Assembly: GCF_045679555.1 (NCBI RefSeq)
Contig: NC_092098.1
Span: 19,932,038 to 19,996,037 of the forward strand
DNA from: Salvelinus alpinus
Taxonomy: Eukaryota > Chordata > Actinopteri > Salmoniformes > Salmonidae
Direction of reading: 5' to 3'
Length of the DNA: 64,000 nt
This document shows positions 32,604 through 44,571 of this stretch, one piece after another (the first letter of the stretch is position 1; each line of letters begins with the position of its first letter). Under the pieces are notes generated by a model that made no database searches, was not told where the DNA came from, and worked only from the letters and a program-made list of their open reading frames with translations. Both the position numbers and the translations under genes were made by a program.

Positions 32604-35600
32604 ATGTATCGGACATGGCTACAGTTCCTCGCGCTTCTGGGTGGATTTGCAGTGCCAGGTGAGTTCGAAGTTACTTCCTTAATTTCTGATTTCAGTCCAA
32701 TTAGTCACCATTTGGAGTTATACATGAACACTTGGGCCTAGTATTATTCTGTGAAAACATTGATTCCAGCAACTGTAGGGCTCAAATGGCTACAGTTCAG
32801 GTGAACAGAGCCCCTATCTAATTTCCATCATAATGATAATGAGTAACCTACTCTTGATTCTGTATACGTTTATCATTATAGAATAGCTTCGACATTGACA
32901 TGTTTTTCAGGTAGACCAGGCCAAAGATCACGGATAATTATTAGAGTATTTTAAATAAGCACCCCCTCTCGCGCCCATCTACACTGAACAAAAATATAAA
33001 TGCAACGTGCAACAATTTCAAAGATTTTCCTGAGTTACAGTTCAGATAAGGAAATCAGTCAATTTAAATACATTCATTAGGCCCTAATCTATGGATTTCA
33101 CATGACTGGGAATACAGATATGCATCTGTTGCTCACAGATACCATTAAAAAAAAGGTAGGGGCGTATATCAGAAAAACAGTCAGTCTCTGAACACCATTT
33201 GCCTCATGCAGTGTGACACATCTCCTTCACATAGAGTTGATCAGGCTGTTGACTGTGGTATGTTGTTGCACTCCTCTTCAATGGCTGTGTGAAGTTGCCG
33301 GATATTGGCAAGAACTGGAGCACGCTGTCGTACACGTCGATCCAGAGCATTCCAAACATCCTCAATAGGTGACATGTCTGGTGGGTATTCAGGCCATGGA
33401 AGAACTGGGACATTTTCATCTTCTAGGAATTTTGTACAGATCCTTGCAACATGGGGCCGTGTATTATCATGCTGAAACATGAGGTATTGGCGACGGATGG
33501 ATAGCACGACAATGGGCCTTAGGCTCTATCACGGTATCTCGGTGCATTCAAATTGCTGTTGATAAAATACAATTGTGTTCATTGTCTGTAGCTTATGCCT
33601 GCCCATACCATAACCCCACCACCAACATGGGGTACTCTGTTGACAACGTTGACGTCAGCAAAACGCTCGCCCACACAACGCCCGGTACAGTTAAAACCGG
33701 GACTCATCCATGAAGAGCACACTCCTCCAGCGTGCCAGTGGCCATCAAAGGTGAGCATTTGCCCACTGAAGTCGGTTACGACGCCAAACTGCAGTCAGGT
33801 CAAGATCCTGGTAAGGACGACGAGCACGCAGATGAGCTTCCCTGAGACTCTTTCTGACAGTTTATGCAGAAATTTTTCGGCACTGCAAACCCACAGTTTC
33901 ATCAGCTGTGGTGGACATTCCTGCAGTCAGCAAGCCAACTGCATGCTCCCTCAAAACTTGAGACATCTGTGGCATTGTATTGCGTGACAAAACTGCACAT
34001 TTTAGAGTGGCCTTTTATTGCCCCCAGCACAAGGTGCACCTGTGTAATGATCATGCTGTTTAATCAGCTTCTTGATATGCCATACCTGTCAGGTGGATGG
34101 ATTATCTTGGCAAAGGAGAATGCTCACTAACAGGGATGTAAACAAATTTGTGCACAACATTTGAGAGAAACAAGCTTTTGTGCATAATATAAATATTATG
34201 GAAAACGTCTGGGATTTTTTATTTCAGCTCATGAAACATGGGACCAACACTTTACACGTGGTGTTTATGTTTTTGTTCAGTGTATAAGAACTAAGAATTC
34301 AGGTAGGTCCATCCCAGTTTTGTTCCTTGTAGCCCTTTTCTGCAGTCAAATTACCTAGTGGCCTCATGGGTGAAATGTTATTAATAACATTTTTTTTTTT
34401 AAACAGCAGAAAATCCAGTGTTTCTAGTGTTTCTATGTCAAACAGTTCTGTTAGTTTTCTGTAATGCATATAATGTGTAATATTGGGATGCAAACTCAAA
34501 ATTGAATACATTTCAACTCTATATCTGACATGGTACATACAGGTGTCTTCTTTTTTTTAAGCCCATAACCATGTGTGTGAGGTGTTTACTTTTGTTTCAA
34601 AGTGGATTTGTTTATGACTAGCAAGAAATTCTGTGTGACCCTGATTTAGCCCACTGCAGTCAAAGGTTAAAAAACGTTTTGCAACAGAATTGGCGGAACG
34701 AATACTCCCCTGATCACCCGCACACACAGTTCACTTTCATAGCAGCCATACAAACAGCAGCATCACATCTATGCTCTCTCCTCCTCGCACATTTTCCCTT
34801 CGCTTGTGGAGTTCAGTGCACAACACAACATCTGTCTGTGATCAGGCGAAAAAACCTCTCCAAGGCAAACCTTCATACCATAACTGCTACACACAGCCTA
34901 CATCGGTGTCACCATATTAGCTAACATCATATACATTACCAAAGGTATTTGAACACCTGCTCATCGAATATCTCATTCCAAAATCATGGGCATTAATATG
35001 GAGTTGGTCCCACCTTTGCTGCTATAACACTTTTCTGGGAAGGCTTTCCACTAGATGGAACATTGTTGCGGGGACTTCCATTCAGCCACAAGAGCATTAG
35101 TGAAGTCGGGCACTGATGTTGGGCGATTTAGGCCTGGCTCGCAGTCTGTGTTCCAATTCATCCCAAAGGTGTTCGATGAGGTTGAGGTCAGGGCTCTGTG
35201 CAGGCCAGTCACGTTCTTCCACACCGATCTTGACAAACGATTTCTGTATGAACCTCGCTTTGTGTATGGGGGCATTGTCAAGCTGAAACAGGAAAGGGCC
35301 TTCCCTAACTGTTGCCACAAAGTTGAAAGCACAGAATCGTCTAGAATGTCATTGTATGCTGTAGCGTTAAGATTTCCCTTCACTGGGACTAGGGACCCAG
35401 GCGGAAGCATAAAAAACAGCCCCAGACCATTATTTCTCCTCCACCAAACTTTACAGTTGGCACTATGCATTGGGGCAGGTAGCGTTCTCCTGGCATCTGC
35501 CAAACCCAGATTCATCCGTCCGCCTGCCAGATGGTGAAGCGTGATTCATCACTCCAGAGAACAAGTTTCAACTGCTCCAGAGTCCAATGGCGGCGAGCTT

Positions 35601-37172
35601 TACACCACTCCAGCCGAACCTTGGCATTGCGCATGGTGATCTTAGGCTTCAGCACTTGGCGTTCCCATTCTGTGAGCTTGTGTGGCCTACCACTTCGCGG
35701 CTGAGCCGTTGTTGCTCCTAGACTTTTCCACTTCACAATAACAGCACTTACAGTTGACCGGGCCAGCTCTAGCAGGGCAGAAATTTGACAAACTGACTTG
35801 TTGGTGGCATCCAATATCGGTGCCAATTTCAAAAGTCACTGAAAGTCAGTAAGGCCATTCCACTGCCAATGTTTGTCTATGGAGATTGCATGGCGGTGTG
35901 CTCAATTTTATACACCTGTCAGCAGAGTGCAACTTTCACATGCCCCCCCCTCCCACCCACCCCACATTCTGAAATAGCTTTCTTGCCCCCCCCCCAGTTT
36001 TATCATTTGAATGTGATACAAAACGAGGCAACGGTGTGCTTTAGGACCATGCGGACACCTCCGAGCAGTCGGGTAGGAGTGTTTATCCGACAGTTTGGAG
36101 TGTTTATCCGACAGTATTAAAAATATATATATATATTATGTTCCCCCCACTTCTAAAGCAGTGTGGCTGAAATAGCCGAATCCACTAATTTGAAGGGGTG
36201 TGCACATACCTTTGTATACATAGTGTAGCTACTAGAACTAAAGCGTTAGTAAACCAACAATCCAATCCATGTGTAGAATCATGCAGTAGTGTACAGCTAG
36301 CAGTTTAGCAGTTACACCGTCTGGACCCGGTGACGATAAATTGTTAAAATCAAAAGCTTGCCTTGAATTGGAAGAGTTGGCGTATTGGATAGCCTTAGCC
36401 TGCTAGCTAACATAAATATAATTCCTGTCTGTTAGAGTCAGGTCTTTGAGTAGGCTGCATGAGCTAGTATAAGTAAAACTGAAACTTGAGGAAAAAAATA
36501 CAATTTCTCTCTCTGCTGCTTCTCCTTCATTTTTGAAGAAATTAATTTGTGCAACACTGTTCAACTATTGTCTTTCTCTCTTTTTGAGTCAACTACTCAC
36601 CACCATAGCCACGGGGTCTTTATTACTCCTGTATAAGTGGACAAAAATACTCATCAGCATCACAGGGAGAAAAAATACTGCTATTGACACACTTGTTGAA
36701 TTATGCAACAGAACGTAACAACAACAGTAATTTATGAGGCAGTCTAGACAGCGCAGGTGAGTACAGGTAGGCCTAGAGTGACAGAGCAAGGGTTTTGGTG
36801 GTGGCAGCCCTCTTCCTATTTATGTTTCATATATGCAAATACACCTGTTGTATTTATGCAAATGAGGCATATAATTTTCTTTATTTTAACACAAAATATA
36901 TTTTTTAAATACAGTACCTCATACAATTAGAACATATATAGGCTATATCAGTGTATTCTAAGAAACAAATAGTTAAATTTGATAATAAATTGAATAGGCT
37001 ACCTGAATTCCCACCAAAATCCCTGAATACCATTAATTATTTGTCCGCGCCAATGGGTACAGATGGAAGATTGAATGTTTGCCAGAACAGCTTTATCAGA
37101 ATCTTTTAATAGTCCCTGGCTGGTTCAGTCTCCCGTAGGTGGACTTCTGGACTGAACACCTACAATCATTAA

Positions 37173-37205
<33 letters not shown>

Positions 37206-39985
37206 ATAACACAGTGAGGGCCTGGCACAGCAGTGGAATGCTGAATGAATCATTACAAGGCCATTCCACCTGCTTTCTAATTTTATTATTATTTTTATTT
37301 TATTTAACCTTTTTTTAACTAGGCAAGTCATTTAAGAACAATTTCTTATTTACAATGATGGCCTACCCCAGCCAAACTTGGACGACACTGGGCCAATTGT
37401 GTGCCGTCCTATGGGACTCCCAATCACAGCCGGATGTGATACAGCCTGGATATATAGTTTATTTGCTCTTTCAGTTTTCTTTGTGTTTGACTTAAGTGTG
37501 AATTAGAACTCTAGCTCAGCTTATTGTCGTGATTAGTTCACACTGGACTACATAAAGTACTGTAGGAGAGGAGACACGCTTGAAGAGTTTGACTGTGTAC
37601 AAAATGCATAATTTAAGGGAGGGAGGGTACACTTTGTGAGCTACATTACAGCTCCAGTGATTTGAGGAGTGTAGTCAGTGTACCAATTGGTTCTTGGAAG
37701 TCAAGGCCATGTTTACTGAAGATACACTGTATAGTACTGTGTATACTGAAGCAAGTGAGCTAGGTTTAAACTGAAGATGCACTGTATAGTACTGTATATA
37801 CTGAAGCAAGTGAGCTAGGTTTAAACTGAAGATGCACTGTATAGTACTGTATATACTGAAGCAAGTGAGCTAGGTTTAAACTGAAGATACATTGTATAGT
37901 ACTGTGTATACTGAAGCAAGTGAGCTAGGTTTAAACTGAAGATACACTGTATAGTACTGTATATACTGAAGCAAGTGAGCTAGGTTTAAACTGAAGATGT
38001 ACTGTATATACTGAAGCAAGTGAGCTAGGTTTAAACTGAAGATGCACTGTATAGTACTGTGTATACTGTAGCAAGTGAGCTAGGTTTAAACTGAAGATTC
38101 ACTGTATAGTACTGTGTATACTGAAGCAAGTGAGCTAGGTTTAAACTGAAGATGCACTGTATAGTACTGTGTATACTGAAGCAAGTGAGCTAGGTTTAAA
38201 CTGAAGATACACTGTATAGTACTGTGTATACTGAAGCAAGTGAGCTAGGTTTAAACTGAAGATACACTGTATAGTACTGTGTATACTGAAGCAAGTGAGC
38301 TAAGTTTAAACTGAAGATACACTGTATAGTACTGTGTATACTGAAGCAAGTGAGCTAGGTTTAAACTGAAGATGCACTGTATAGTACTGTGTATACTGAA
38401 GCAAGTGAGCTAGGTTTAAACTGAAGATGCACTGTATAGTACTGTGTATACTGAAGCAAGTGAGCTAGGTTTAAACTGAAGATACACTGTATAGTACTGT
38501 GTATACTGAAGCAAGTGAGCTAAGTTTAAACTGAAGATACACTGTATAGTACTGTGTATACTGAAGCAAGTGAGCTAGGTTTAAACTGAAGATATGTAAA
38601 CAGACACTTTGTTTTAAAAACCACTATCAACCTTCTCATGGTCATATGCATCCTTGAAGCTGTGAAATACAGATTTCTGTGTTTAGTAGTGTGCTCTGAA
38701 CGTTCTGTGAGGACTTTGATAAGGTGCTTGCTAATGCTGTTCTCAGGGTTATTTAAATGCATTTATTCTATATAGTGTATACTGCACTGTATATCTGTGC
38801 CCGCGTGTCTCATTGGGTCCATTCTTTGTGTCAGGTGTGCTGCGAGTCGGTGGGATGGAGGTTTTTATGTCCAATGAGGTGGAGGCAGTGAACGGGACAG
38901 AAGTGAGACTGAAGTGTACCTTTAAGTCCAAACACCCCGTGTCCCACTCCTCTGTGACTGTCTCCTGGAACTTCCGTCCCTTGGGCCAGGGAGACGAGGA
39001 GTCGGTGGGTGACCTTTCCACACTGGAAGCCGGACTAACAGTAGACATGCAGCGAATGTGTCTGAATTAGGGGGAAGACTGGGTTAGACATGGGAACACA
39101 CCTTTGTAGTACAGGTTCTTAAATGAGTGAAATCAAAATCTAGTGAGTCTATTGAGTCATCACTTTAGGTTTCTTGAACCACTGTGAATGTGTGTCATGT
39201 TTATTCATGTATGTATTCTTTGAAACGTGTGTGTGTGTGTCAGGTGTTTTACTACCAGGAGATGGCATACCCCCCTACAGAGGGGCGGTTTAAGGGCCAT
39301 GCGGTGTGGTCGGGGGACATCCTGAGACAGGACGCCTCCATCAGCCTCCAGGACGTTCCCTTCACCTTCAACGGTACCTACACCTGCCAGGTTCGCAACC
39401 TGCCTGACGTCCACGGCATCAACGGAGAGGTCACCCTCAGGGTCGTCCACAAAGGTCAGTCAGCCAGTCAATCAGCCTGACAATTAATGTAAGTTCACAA
39501 ATAACTACTCAATGTTAAAATGTACTATATCAGTCTAGCAGACACTTGTAAAGGGTTATTGAGGAATGCCAGTCAGTGCTAATGTATTGCTGTGTGTGTG
39601 TGTGTGTGTTGTGTTGCTCCCTCCAGTCTCCGTCTCTGAGATAGGCATGCTGGCTGTAGCCATCGGGGCAGCCATCGCCATAGTCCTGGTGGTGCTGGGC
39701 ATCTTTGTGGTGTGCAAGTACCGCAAACTCAACCGCCACGACAACACAGACCTGGAGCTACAGGGGAGGGAACTGCAGGAGAGAGAGTTAAATGCCAGGA
39801 TCCTAGAGGAGAGAGAGTTAAATGCCAGGATCCTAGAGGAGAGAGAGTTAAATGCCAGGATCCTAGAGGAGAGCGAGCTAAATGCCAGGGTCCTAGAGGA
39901 GAGCGAGCTAAATGCCAGGGTCCTAGAGGAGAGCGAGCTAAATGCCAGGGAGAAGAAGGAGTGGAAGGACCCTACAGTGTGTTGA
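32604..39985 (+). CDS. mpzl2: Myelin protein zero-like 2 (epithelial V-like antigen)
   Basis: Exons 32604-32658, 38835-39004, 39244-39454 and 39627-39985 join in frame by GT-AG to 264 aa. Residues 1-19 are a signal peptide ([19 protein letters not shown]). A single V-type Ig domain follows with VRLKCTF and NGTYTCQV supplying the disulfide, and VSWNFRPLG holding the core Trp. One membrane helix is at about 151-175, then a cytoplasmic tail. [15 protein letters not shown] and EEVFYYQ-like wording (ESVFYYQEM) match MPZL2 better than MPZL3 or MPZ. The family mediates homophilic adhesion in epithelia. The tail is unusual: residues 197-256 are six copies of a 10-residue unit [10 protein letters not shown], encoded by a 30-bp tandem repeat, which makes the protein longer than the human one (215 aa). 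The end [10 protein letters not shown] does not resemble the human C-terminus, so a further small exon in other isoforms is possible. Confidence 0.9.
32982..34282 (-). mobile_element. Tc1-like transposon in mpzl2 intron 1
   Basis: Ends CACTGAACAAAAATATAAAT (32982) and TTTATGTTTTTGTTCAGTG (to 34282) are inverse copies flanked by TA (32980-32981 and 34283-34284). Minus strand transposase pieces include [20 protein letters not shown] and [20 protein letters not shown] (33438-33320), holding the second Asp and the Glu of the DDE triad. The 5' half of the gene is disrupted. It is the sister of the element at 28778-29588, in opposite orientation. Confidence 0.85.
34934..36225 (-). mobile_element. 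Tc1-like transposon, second family, in mpzl2 intron 1
   Basis: The right end CACTATGTATACAAAGGTAT (inverse, ending 36225, TA at 36226-36227) and left end CATTACCAAAGGTATTTGAA (34934, TA at 34932-34933) are diverged terminal repeats. On the minus strand the N-terminal part reads [20 protein letters not shown] and the catalytic region [14 protein letters not shown], then [15 protein letters not shown] (around 35190-35150). The transposase is broken by frame changes. A poly-C-rich and a doubled 18-bp stretch (about 36075-36115) sit near the right end. Confidence 0.85.
37170..37204. repeat. AC microsatellite
   Basis: A pure run of AC dinucleotides in mpzl2 intron 1. Confidence 0.9.
37288..37449 (-). 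mobile_element. SINE fragment, antisense
   Basis: On + it reads TTTATTTAACCTTTTTTTAA, CTAGGCAAGTCATTTAAGAA and ATGGGACTCCCAATCACAGC before breaking off at CAGCCTGGA. This is the reverse of a common salmonid SINE tail and body. The tRNA-like head is missing. Confidence 0.75.
37716..38592. repeat. 55-bp minisatellite, about 16 copies, mpzl2 intron 1
   Basis: The unit CTGAAGATACACTGTATAGT plus ACTGTGTATACTGAAGCAAG plus TGAGCTAGGTTTAAA repeats from 37716 to 38585. Copies differ at a few fixed sites (ATACACT or ATGCACT; GTGTATA or GTATATA; CTAGG or CTAAG), and one copy near 37996 is short. The array ends about 240 bp before exon 2. Confidence 0.95.
39779..39955 (+). repeat. 30-bp coding minisatellite in the mpzl2 tail, six copies
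   Basis: The unit GAGAGAGAGTTAAATGCCAG plus GATCCTAGAG keeps the frame and encodes [10 protein letters not shown]. Copies 1-3 carry AGAGAG/TTA/ATC and copies 4-6 carry AGCGAG/CTA/GTC, so two sub-types sit side by side. The encoded segment is highly charged and helix-prone, and would form a single long cytoplasmic helix. Confidence 0.95.
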
Positions 39986-40060
39986 GGGGTCTAGGGGGGT
40001 CCAGGGGTCAGGGGCAAATCCCCTCCCTACCTCTGCTGGTGTGGGTGAGGTGTCCTGTTT

Positions 40061-40391
40061 GGATGGACTGGTCTCTGACTAGAGGGGCTGGCCAGTCCAG
40101 GTCCACTCTGTTTGGATGGACTGGTCTCTGACTAGAGGGGCTGGCCAGTCCAGGTCCACTCTGTTTGGGAGGACTGGTCTCTGACTAGAGGGGCTGGCCA
40201 GTCCAGGTCCACTCTGTTTGGGAGGACTGGTCTCTGACTAGAGGGGCTGGCCAGTCCAGGTCCACTCTGTTTGGATGGACTGGTCTCTGACTAGAGGGGC
40301 TGGCCAGTCCAGGTCCACTCTGTTTGGGAGGACTGGTCTCTGACTAGAGGGGCTGGCCAGTCCAGGTCCACTCTGTTTGGGAGGACTGGTG
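40061..40391 (+). repeat. 53-bp minisatellite in mpzl2 3' UTR, six copies
   Basis: The unit GGATGGACTGGTCTCTGACT plus AGAGGGGCTGGCCAGTCCAG plus GTCCACTCTGTTT repeats six times with a partial seventh. GGATGG alternates with GGGAGG. GGACTGG and CCAGTCC inside each unit can pair, so the transcript could form a row of hairpins. Confidence 0.95.
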
Positions 40392-41300
40392 GGTCCTTCC
40401 ACCCCTAGGGGGGTCCTGCTTTCTTCCACCCTCCGCTCATATGAGTCGCCAGTATTAGTGATCCCTTTACATTCCACCACTTTTTCAGGCACCATTTCAT
40501 GTTTTTTAACAAACAGCTATGGTATTGTATTTTAACTATGTAGTATTATGACTACTAGTAGTCTATTTGAGTCAATTATTTTACTGAGTAATAGTCCAAG
40601 AGATGTTGGAGGAATTTTCTTTACCAAAATTGCTGTTCTTTGGAACTTTTTCACTAACATCAACTCACACTGGGACTGCTGGCCCAGCTGCCTGGCCTGG
40701 TATGTCTGTCTGTCTGTGCTTCTCTGCATTAACTCTTGTTAGATATGGCTGAATTGGCACCAGCTGCAGTCTCTTGATGTGGTGGCATCCAACTCAACTA
40801 GCAGACTGGTTCAGCAACTCTTTGCTCCAGTATGCATCTTCTTCTTCATCACATTTGGAATGGTAGCCATTTTACCACTTGAATAATCAACATTCCTCTA
40901 CAGTTGAGCTAATGGCTCATATGGACATAATTCCAAAAGGAATGTTTTTGACAGCAAATTTGTGAGTGTGTTTTGTGGTTATGGTCAAGGTTACATGGTG
41001 AGTTAAGTCAGTGAAACACTTTTGTTAAACCTGTGGTATCTGGGGGTTGCTAAGGCAAGGGCTGGTGGAAGCCCTGTATCTGGCGGTGGCTAATGTTAAG
41101 GCTAAGGGCATTGGGCAGTAAGGCTTCTGGAAGCTTTCCTGGGCCAGGAGTTTTCAGTGACTATCTGCCATTTAGTTTTTCTGGCCAACGCTCTCCTGCT
41201 TCCTGCAAAAATGACAACTTAAATGACTGCCTATTACTTCTGGATATGAAAGGAACTGTGATGCATCTTTGAATGTAGAAGAAGAACCCCACCATTCCAC

Positions 41301-41985
41301 GAGGAAGCCTGTTTTCTACGAGGAAGCCTGTTTTCCACTAAGAAGCCTGTTTTCCACGAGGAAGCCTGTTTTCTACGAGGAAGCCTGTTTTCCACGAGGA
41401 AGCCTGTTTTCTACGAGGAAGCCTGTTTTCCACGAGGAAGCCTGTTTTCTACGAGGAAGCCTGTTTTCTACGAGGAAGCCTGTTTTCTACGAGGAAGCCT
41501 GTTTTCTACGAGGAAGCCTGTTTTCTACGAGGAAGCCTGTTTTCTACGAGGAAGCCTGTTTTCTACGAGGAAGCCTGTTTTCCACTAAGAAGCCTGTTTT
41601 CCACGAGGAAGCCTGTTTTCTACGAGGAAGCCTGTTTTCTACGAGGAAGCCTGTTTTCTACGAGGAAGCCTGTTTTCTACGAGGAAGCCTGTTTTCCATG
41701 AAGAAGCCTGTTTTCCATGAAGAAGCCTGTTTTCCATGAAGAAGCCTGTTTTTCATGAAGAAGCCTGTTTTTCATGAAGAAGCCTGTTTTTCATGAAGAA
41801 GCCTGTTTTCTACGAGGAAGCCTGTTTTCCATGAAGAAGCCTGTTTTCCATGAAGAAGCCTGTTTTCCATGAAGAAGCCTGTTTTTCATGAAGAAGCCTG
41901 TTTTTCATGAAGAAGCCTGTTTTTCATGAAGAAGCCTGTTTTCTACGAGGAAGCCTGTTTTCCATGAAGAAGCCTGTTTTCCACG
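41301..41985 (+). repeat. 19-bp minisatellite in mpzl2 3' UTR, about 36 copies
   Basis: The unit GAGGAAGCCTGTTTTCTAC recurs every 19 bases. Variant endings (CTACGAG, CCACGAG, CCACTAA, CCATGAA, TCATGAA) occur in blocks: ACGAG types fill the first half, ATGAA types the second. A long open frame across it is a by-product of the unit having few stops. Confidence 0.95.
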
Positions 41986-42852
41986 GGTTCTGTCATTTTT
42001 GTGAACTGATGTTGCCACCATGTGTCCATTATAGGAAGCAGCTCCATCTTTCTCCCTCTGTGTCCACACTGAGGATCATGGGTGTTGTGGTCTCAAAGGT
42101 TTCTCCCTCTCTCTTATTCTGCCTCTCCTGTTGTATTACAAAGCTGCCCATGAGCCAAATGAACATGTGAATCTATCCAAGACACTGCCAACACCCCAGT
42201 CTGCCGCTCACTCCTACAGTGTACACGAGTATGACTTTCCGTTTAGGAGAAACATGAAGATGTCACTGACCCAATCATGAGGACATCGCCAGTCCATTCT
42301 AGCAGGAGACTCTACATAACCCTCCCATGGGACTGGAAACGGTATTCTCCTGATAAAGAATTCCATGAATGATTCTATTGATTTATTTCATGCATGCGTT
42401 TGTAAAGATCAAAACTGTATATTTTATCATACGTTTTATAAGGTTGAGAGATGTATTTTATTGTGTGTTTTTCAATAAAGGAATGCTTGTTTTGATGGTT
42501 TTAACTCTAAAGATGGTTTTCATGACATAAGATATAGGTTGTAAATCTGCCTTACCTATAAGAGTAGAACGGTTTTATAGCAAGATAGATCCAGTCCTGA
42601 AATGGAGGCATGAAAGAGACAAAGCAGAGAGGTGGCTGCCTGTCATTGGCTGCCTATCACAATGCCAGGGTCCTATCATTGGCTGCCTATCACACACTTC
42701 ACCAGAAGTATAATCTTTACTGTTTACTGTGCACATTAATATACGTTTTCAAGTGTGTAGCCTTCCTGCTGTAGAGACAGCCACACCAACACGGCCGGGG
42801 TCAGGCCAGGCTGGGTAGTGCCTGTGTGAGCAGGTAGGTGTGTGGTTTAAAG

Positions 42853-43046
42853 CAGAGTTTCCCAAACTCGGTCCTAGAGCTCCTCCTGGGTGCACGTTTT
42901 GGTTTTTGCCCCAGCACAACACAGCTGATTCAAATAGTCAAAGCTTGATGATTAGTTGGTTATTTGAATCAGCTGTGTAATGCTAGGGAGAAAACCAAAA
43001 CGTACACCACCTGAGGGAAGCCCAGGACCGAGTTTGGAAACCCCTG
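42853..43046. mobile_element. Palindromic hAT-type MITE
   Basis: The left half (CAGAGTTTCCCAAACTCGGT ... CACAGCTGATTCAAATA) is the inverse of the right half (TATTTGAATCAGCTGTGTAA ... AGGACCGAGTTTGGAAACCC). The flanks GTTTAAAG (42845-42852) and GTTTAGAG (43047-43054) are an 8-bp target duplication with one change. No coding capacity. Confidence 0.85.
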
Positions 43047-43289
43047 GTTTAGAGTGTCTTGGACTAGCCCAGTGACATGTGAGGACCTGCCACTGGATGT
43101 GTGTTTTGCAGAGCTTTGTTGGGCTGAAATAAAAGCTGCCTCCTTGATAATCTAACTAACTCTGACTAAGGATGATAGATTACTCAGACAGATTAACTGG
43201 GGGTGGAACAGAAGACTTTATTCACACAACTCAAAAACCTTGATTCACCTTCACATACAGTACACACCCAGAAAGAGTATACACATTAA

Positions 43290-43530
43290 ACACATATTAC
43301 ATAATTCTACACAATATACATATTAAACACATATTACATAATTCTACACAATTATACACATTAAACACATATTACATAATTATACACATTAAACACATAT
43401 TACATAATTATACACATTAAACACATATTACATAATTATACACAATTATACACATATTACATAATTATACACATTAAACACATATAACATAATTATACAC
43501 AATTATTCACATTATACACAATCACATTAT
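43290..43530. repeat. AT-rich tandem repeat
   Basis: Units such as ACACATTAAACACATATTAC plus ATAATT repeat irregularly between mpzl2 and scn4b. Confidence 0.85.
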
Positions 43531-44085
43531 ACATACTTATACACATCATACAGAAAGACATGGAGATATTTGAATTAGTCTCGACTGGATATACATTTTA
43601 AAGATACAGTATCATTTGTTGGATTTACTGTGAAATATGTTTTCCCTGATATTGTGAGTTACAGTTTGTGGTTAGGTCATTGTGTTTGAGAACTAGATCA
43701 TTTATAGAGTAAAAGTACATGAGACAAAATTATTTGAATATTTATTTTAGTCAGTGACCTTGACCTTGAATAAAGGGAAAAGAGAGGAAGAGAGAGCAGG
43801 AGACAGAAAGAGAGGGAAAGGAGGGAATCAGCAATATGTTGCAACAATTTAGGTCATGTATTCACTTTGCGAGAGTTTTGTTTAGCCTTGTCCCAGTCTG
43901 TTAATGGTTGTTCCTTACTTTAATGTTAACGCTGCAGGTACTTAGCTAGTCACTTTAGTGGTACTTATGCTTGAGTCTATGTGTGTTCACATGTGTGCAG
44001 CGGTGTACGTTTGCCTGTGTGTCCTCAAGATGGAATGCCTGGATTGCTGTCCTAAGCACAAAGTGATAAACTTAGTATGTGTAAG

Positions 44086-44571
44086 TGTCACGTTCCTGAC
44101 CTGTTTTCTGTTGTTTTGTATGTGTGTGATGGTCAGGGCGTGAGTTTTGGGTGGGCAGTCTATGTTTGCTGTTTCTATGTTGGTTTTGGGTTGCCTGGTA
44201 TGGCTCTTAATTAGAGGCAGGTGTTTTGCGTTTTCCTCTAATTGAGAGTCATATTAAGGTAGGTTGTTCTCACTGTTTGTTTGTGGGTGATTGTCTTCCG
44301 TGTCTGTGTCTGCGTACCACACGGGACTGTAGCGTTTGTTCGTTCGTTTGTTATAGTCTGTACCTGTTCCTACGTGCTTCGTGTTTTATGTAAGTACTCA
44401 TGGTGTAGGTCAGTCTACATTCGTTTTTTGTTATTTTGTAATCCTTCCCAGTGTTTGTTTTCGTGTCTCGTCGATTGATTTAATAAATCATTATGTATTC
44501 AAAACCCGCTGCATTTTGGTCGAATCACTACTCCTCCTCTTCGTATGAAGGGGAGGAGGAACGCCGTTACA
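44086..44571 (+). mobile_element. Solo LTR of a retrotransposon (Gypsy-like)
   Basis: It begins TGTCACGTTCCTGACC and ends CGCCGTTACA, a TG...CA pair, with the 5-bp target GTAAG on both sides (44081-44085 and 44572-44576). It carries AATAAA at about 44481-44486 followed by TCATTATGTATTC. No internal region lies next to it, so it is the product of LTR-LTR recombination. It looks whole as an LTR. Confidence 0.85.

Larger units (their letters stand above)
39986..42495 (+). other. 3' UTR of mpzl2
   Basis: The first convincing AATAAA after the stop is at 42474-42479, implying a 2.5-kb 3' UTR. It contains two minisatellites (40061-40391 and 41301-41985). Gene-free stretches between them show nothing else. 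Confidence 0.6.

Noticed and set aside
41269-41739. 156-residue open frame of repeated FYEEACFLRGSLFSTRKPV-type units
   Set aside because: It is read-through of the 19-bp array in the mpzl2 3' UTR. The same bases explain it fully.
39986-42495. Separate downstream gene after mpzl2
   Set aside because: The stretch has only repeat-derived frames and a single good polyadenylation signal at its end, so a long 3' UTR is the simpler reading.
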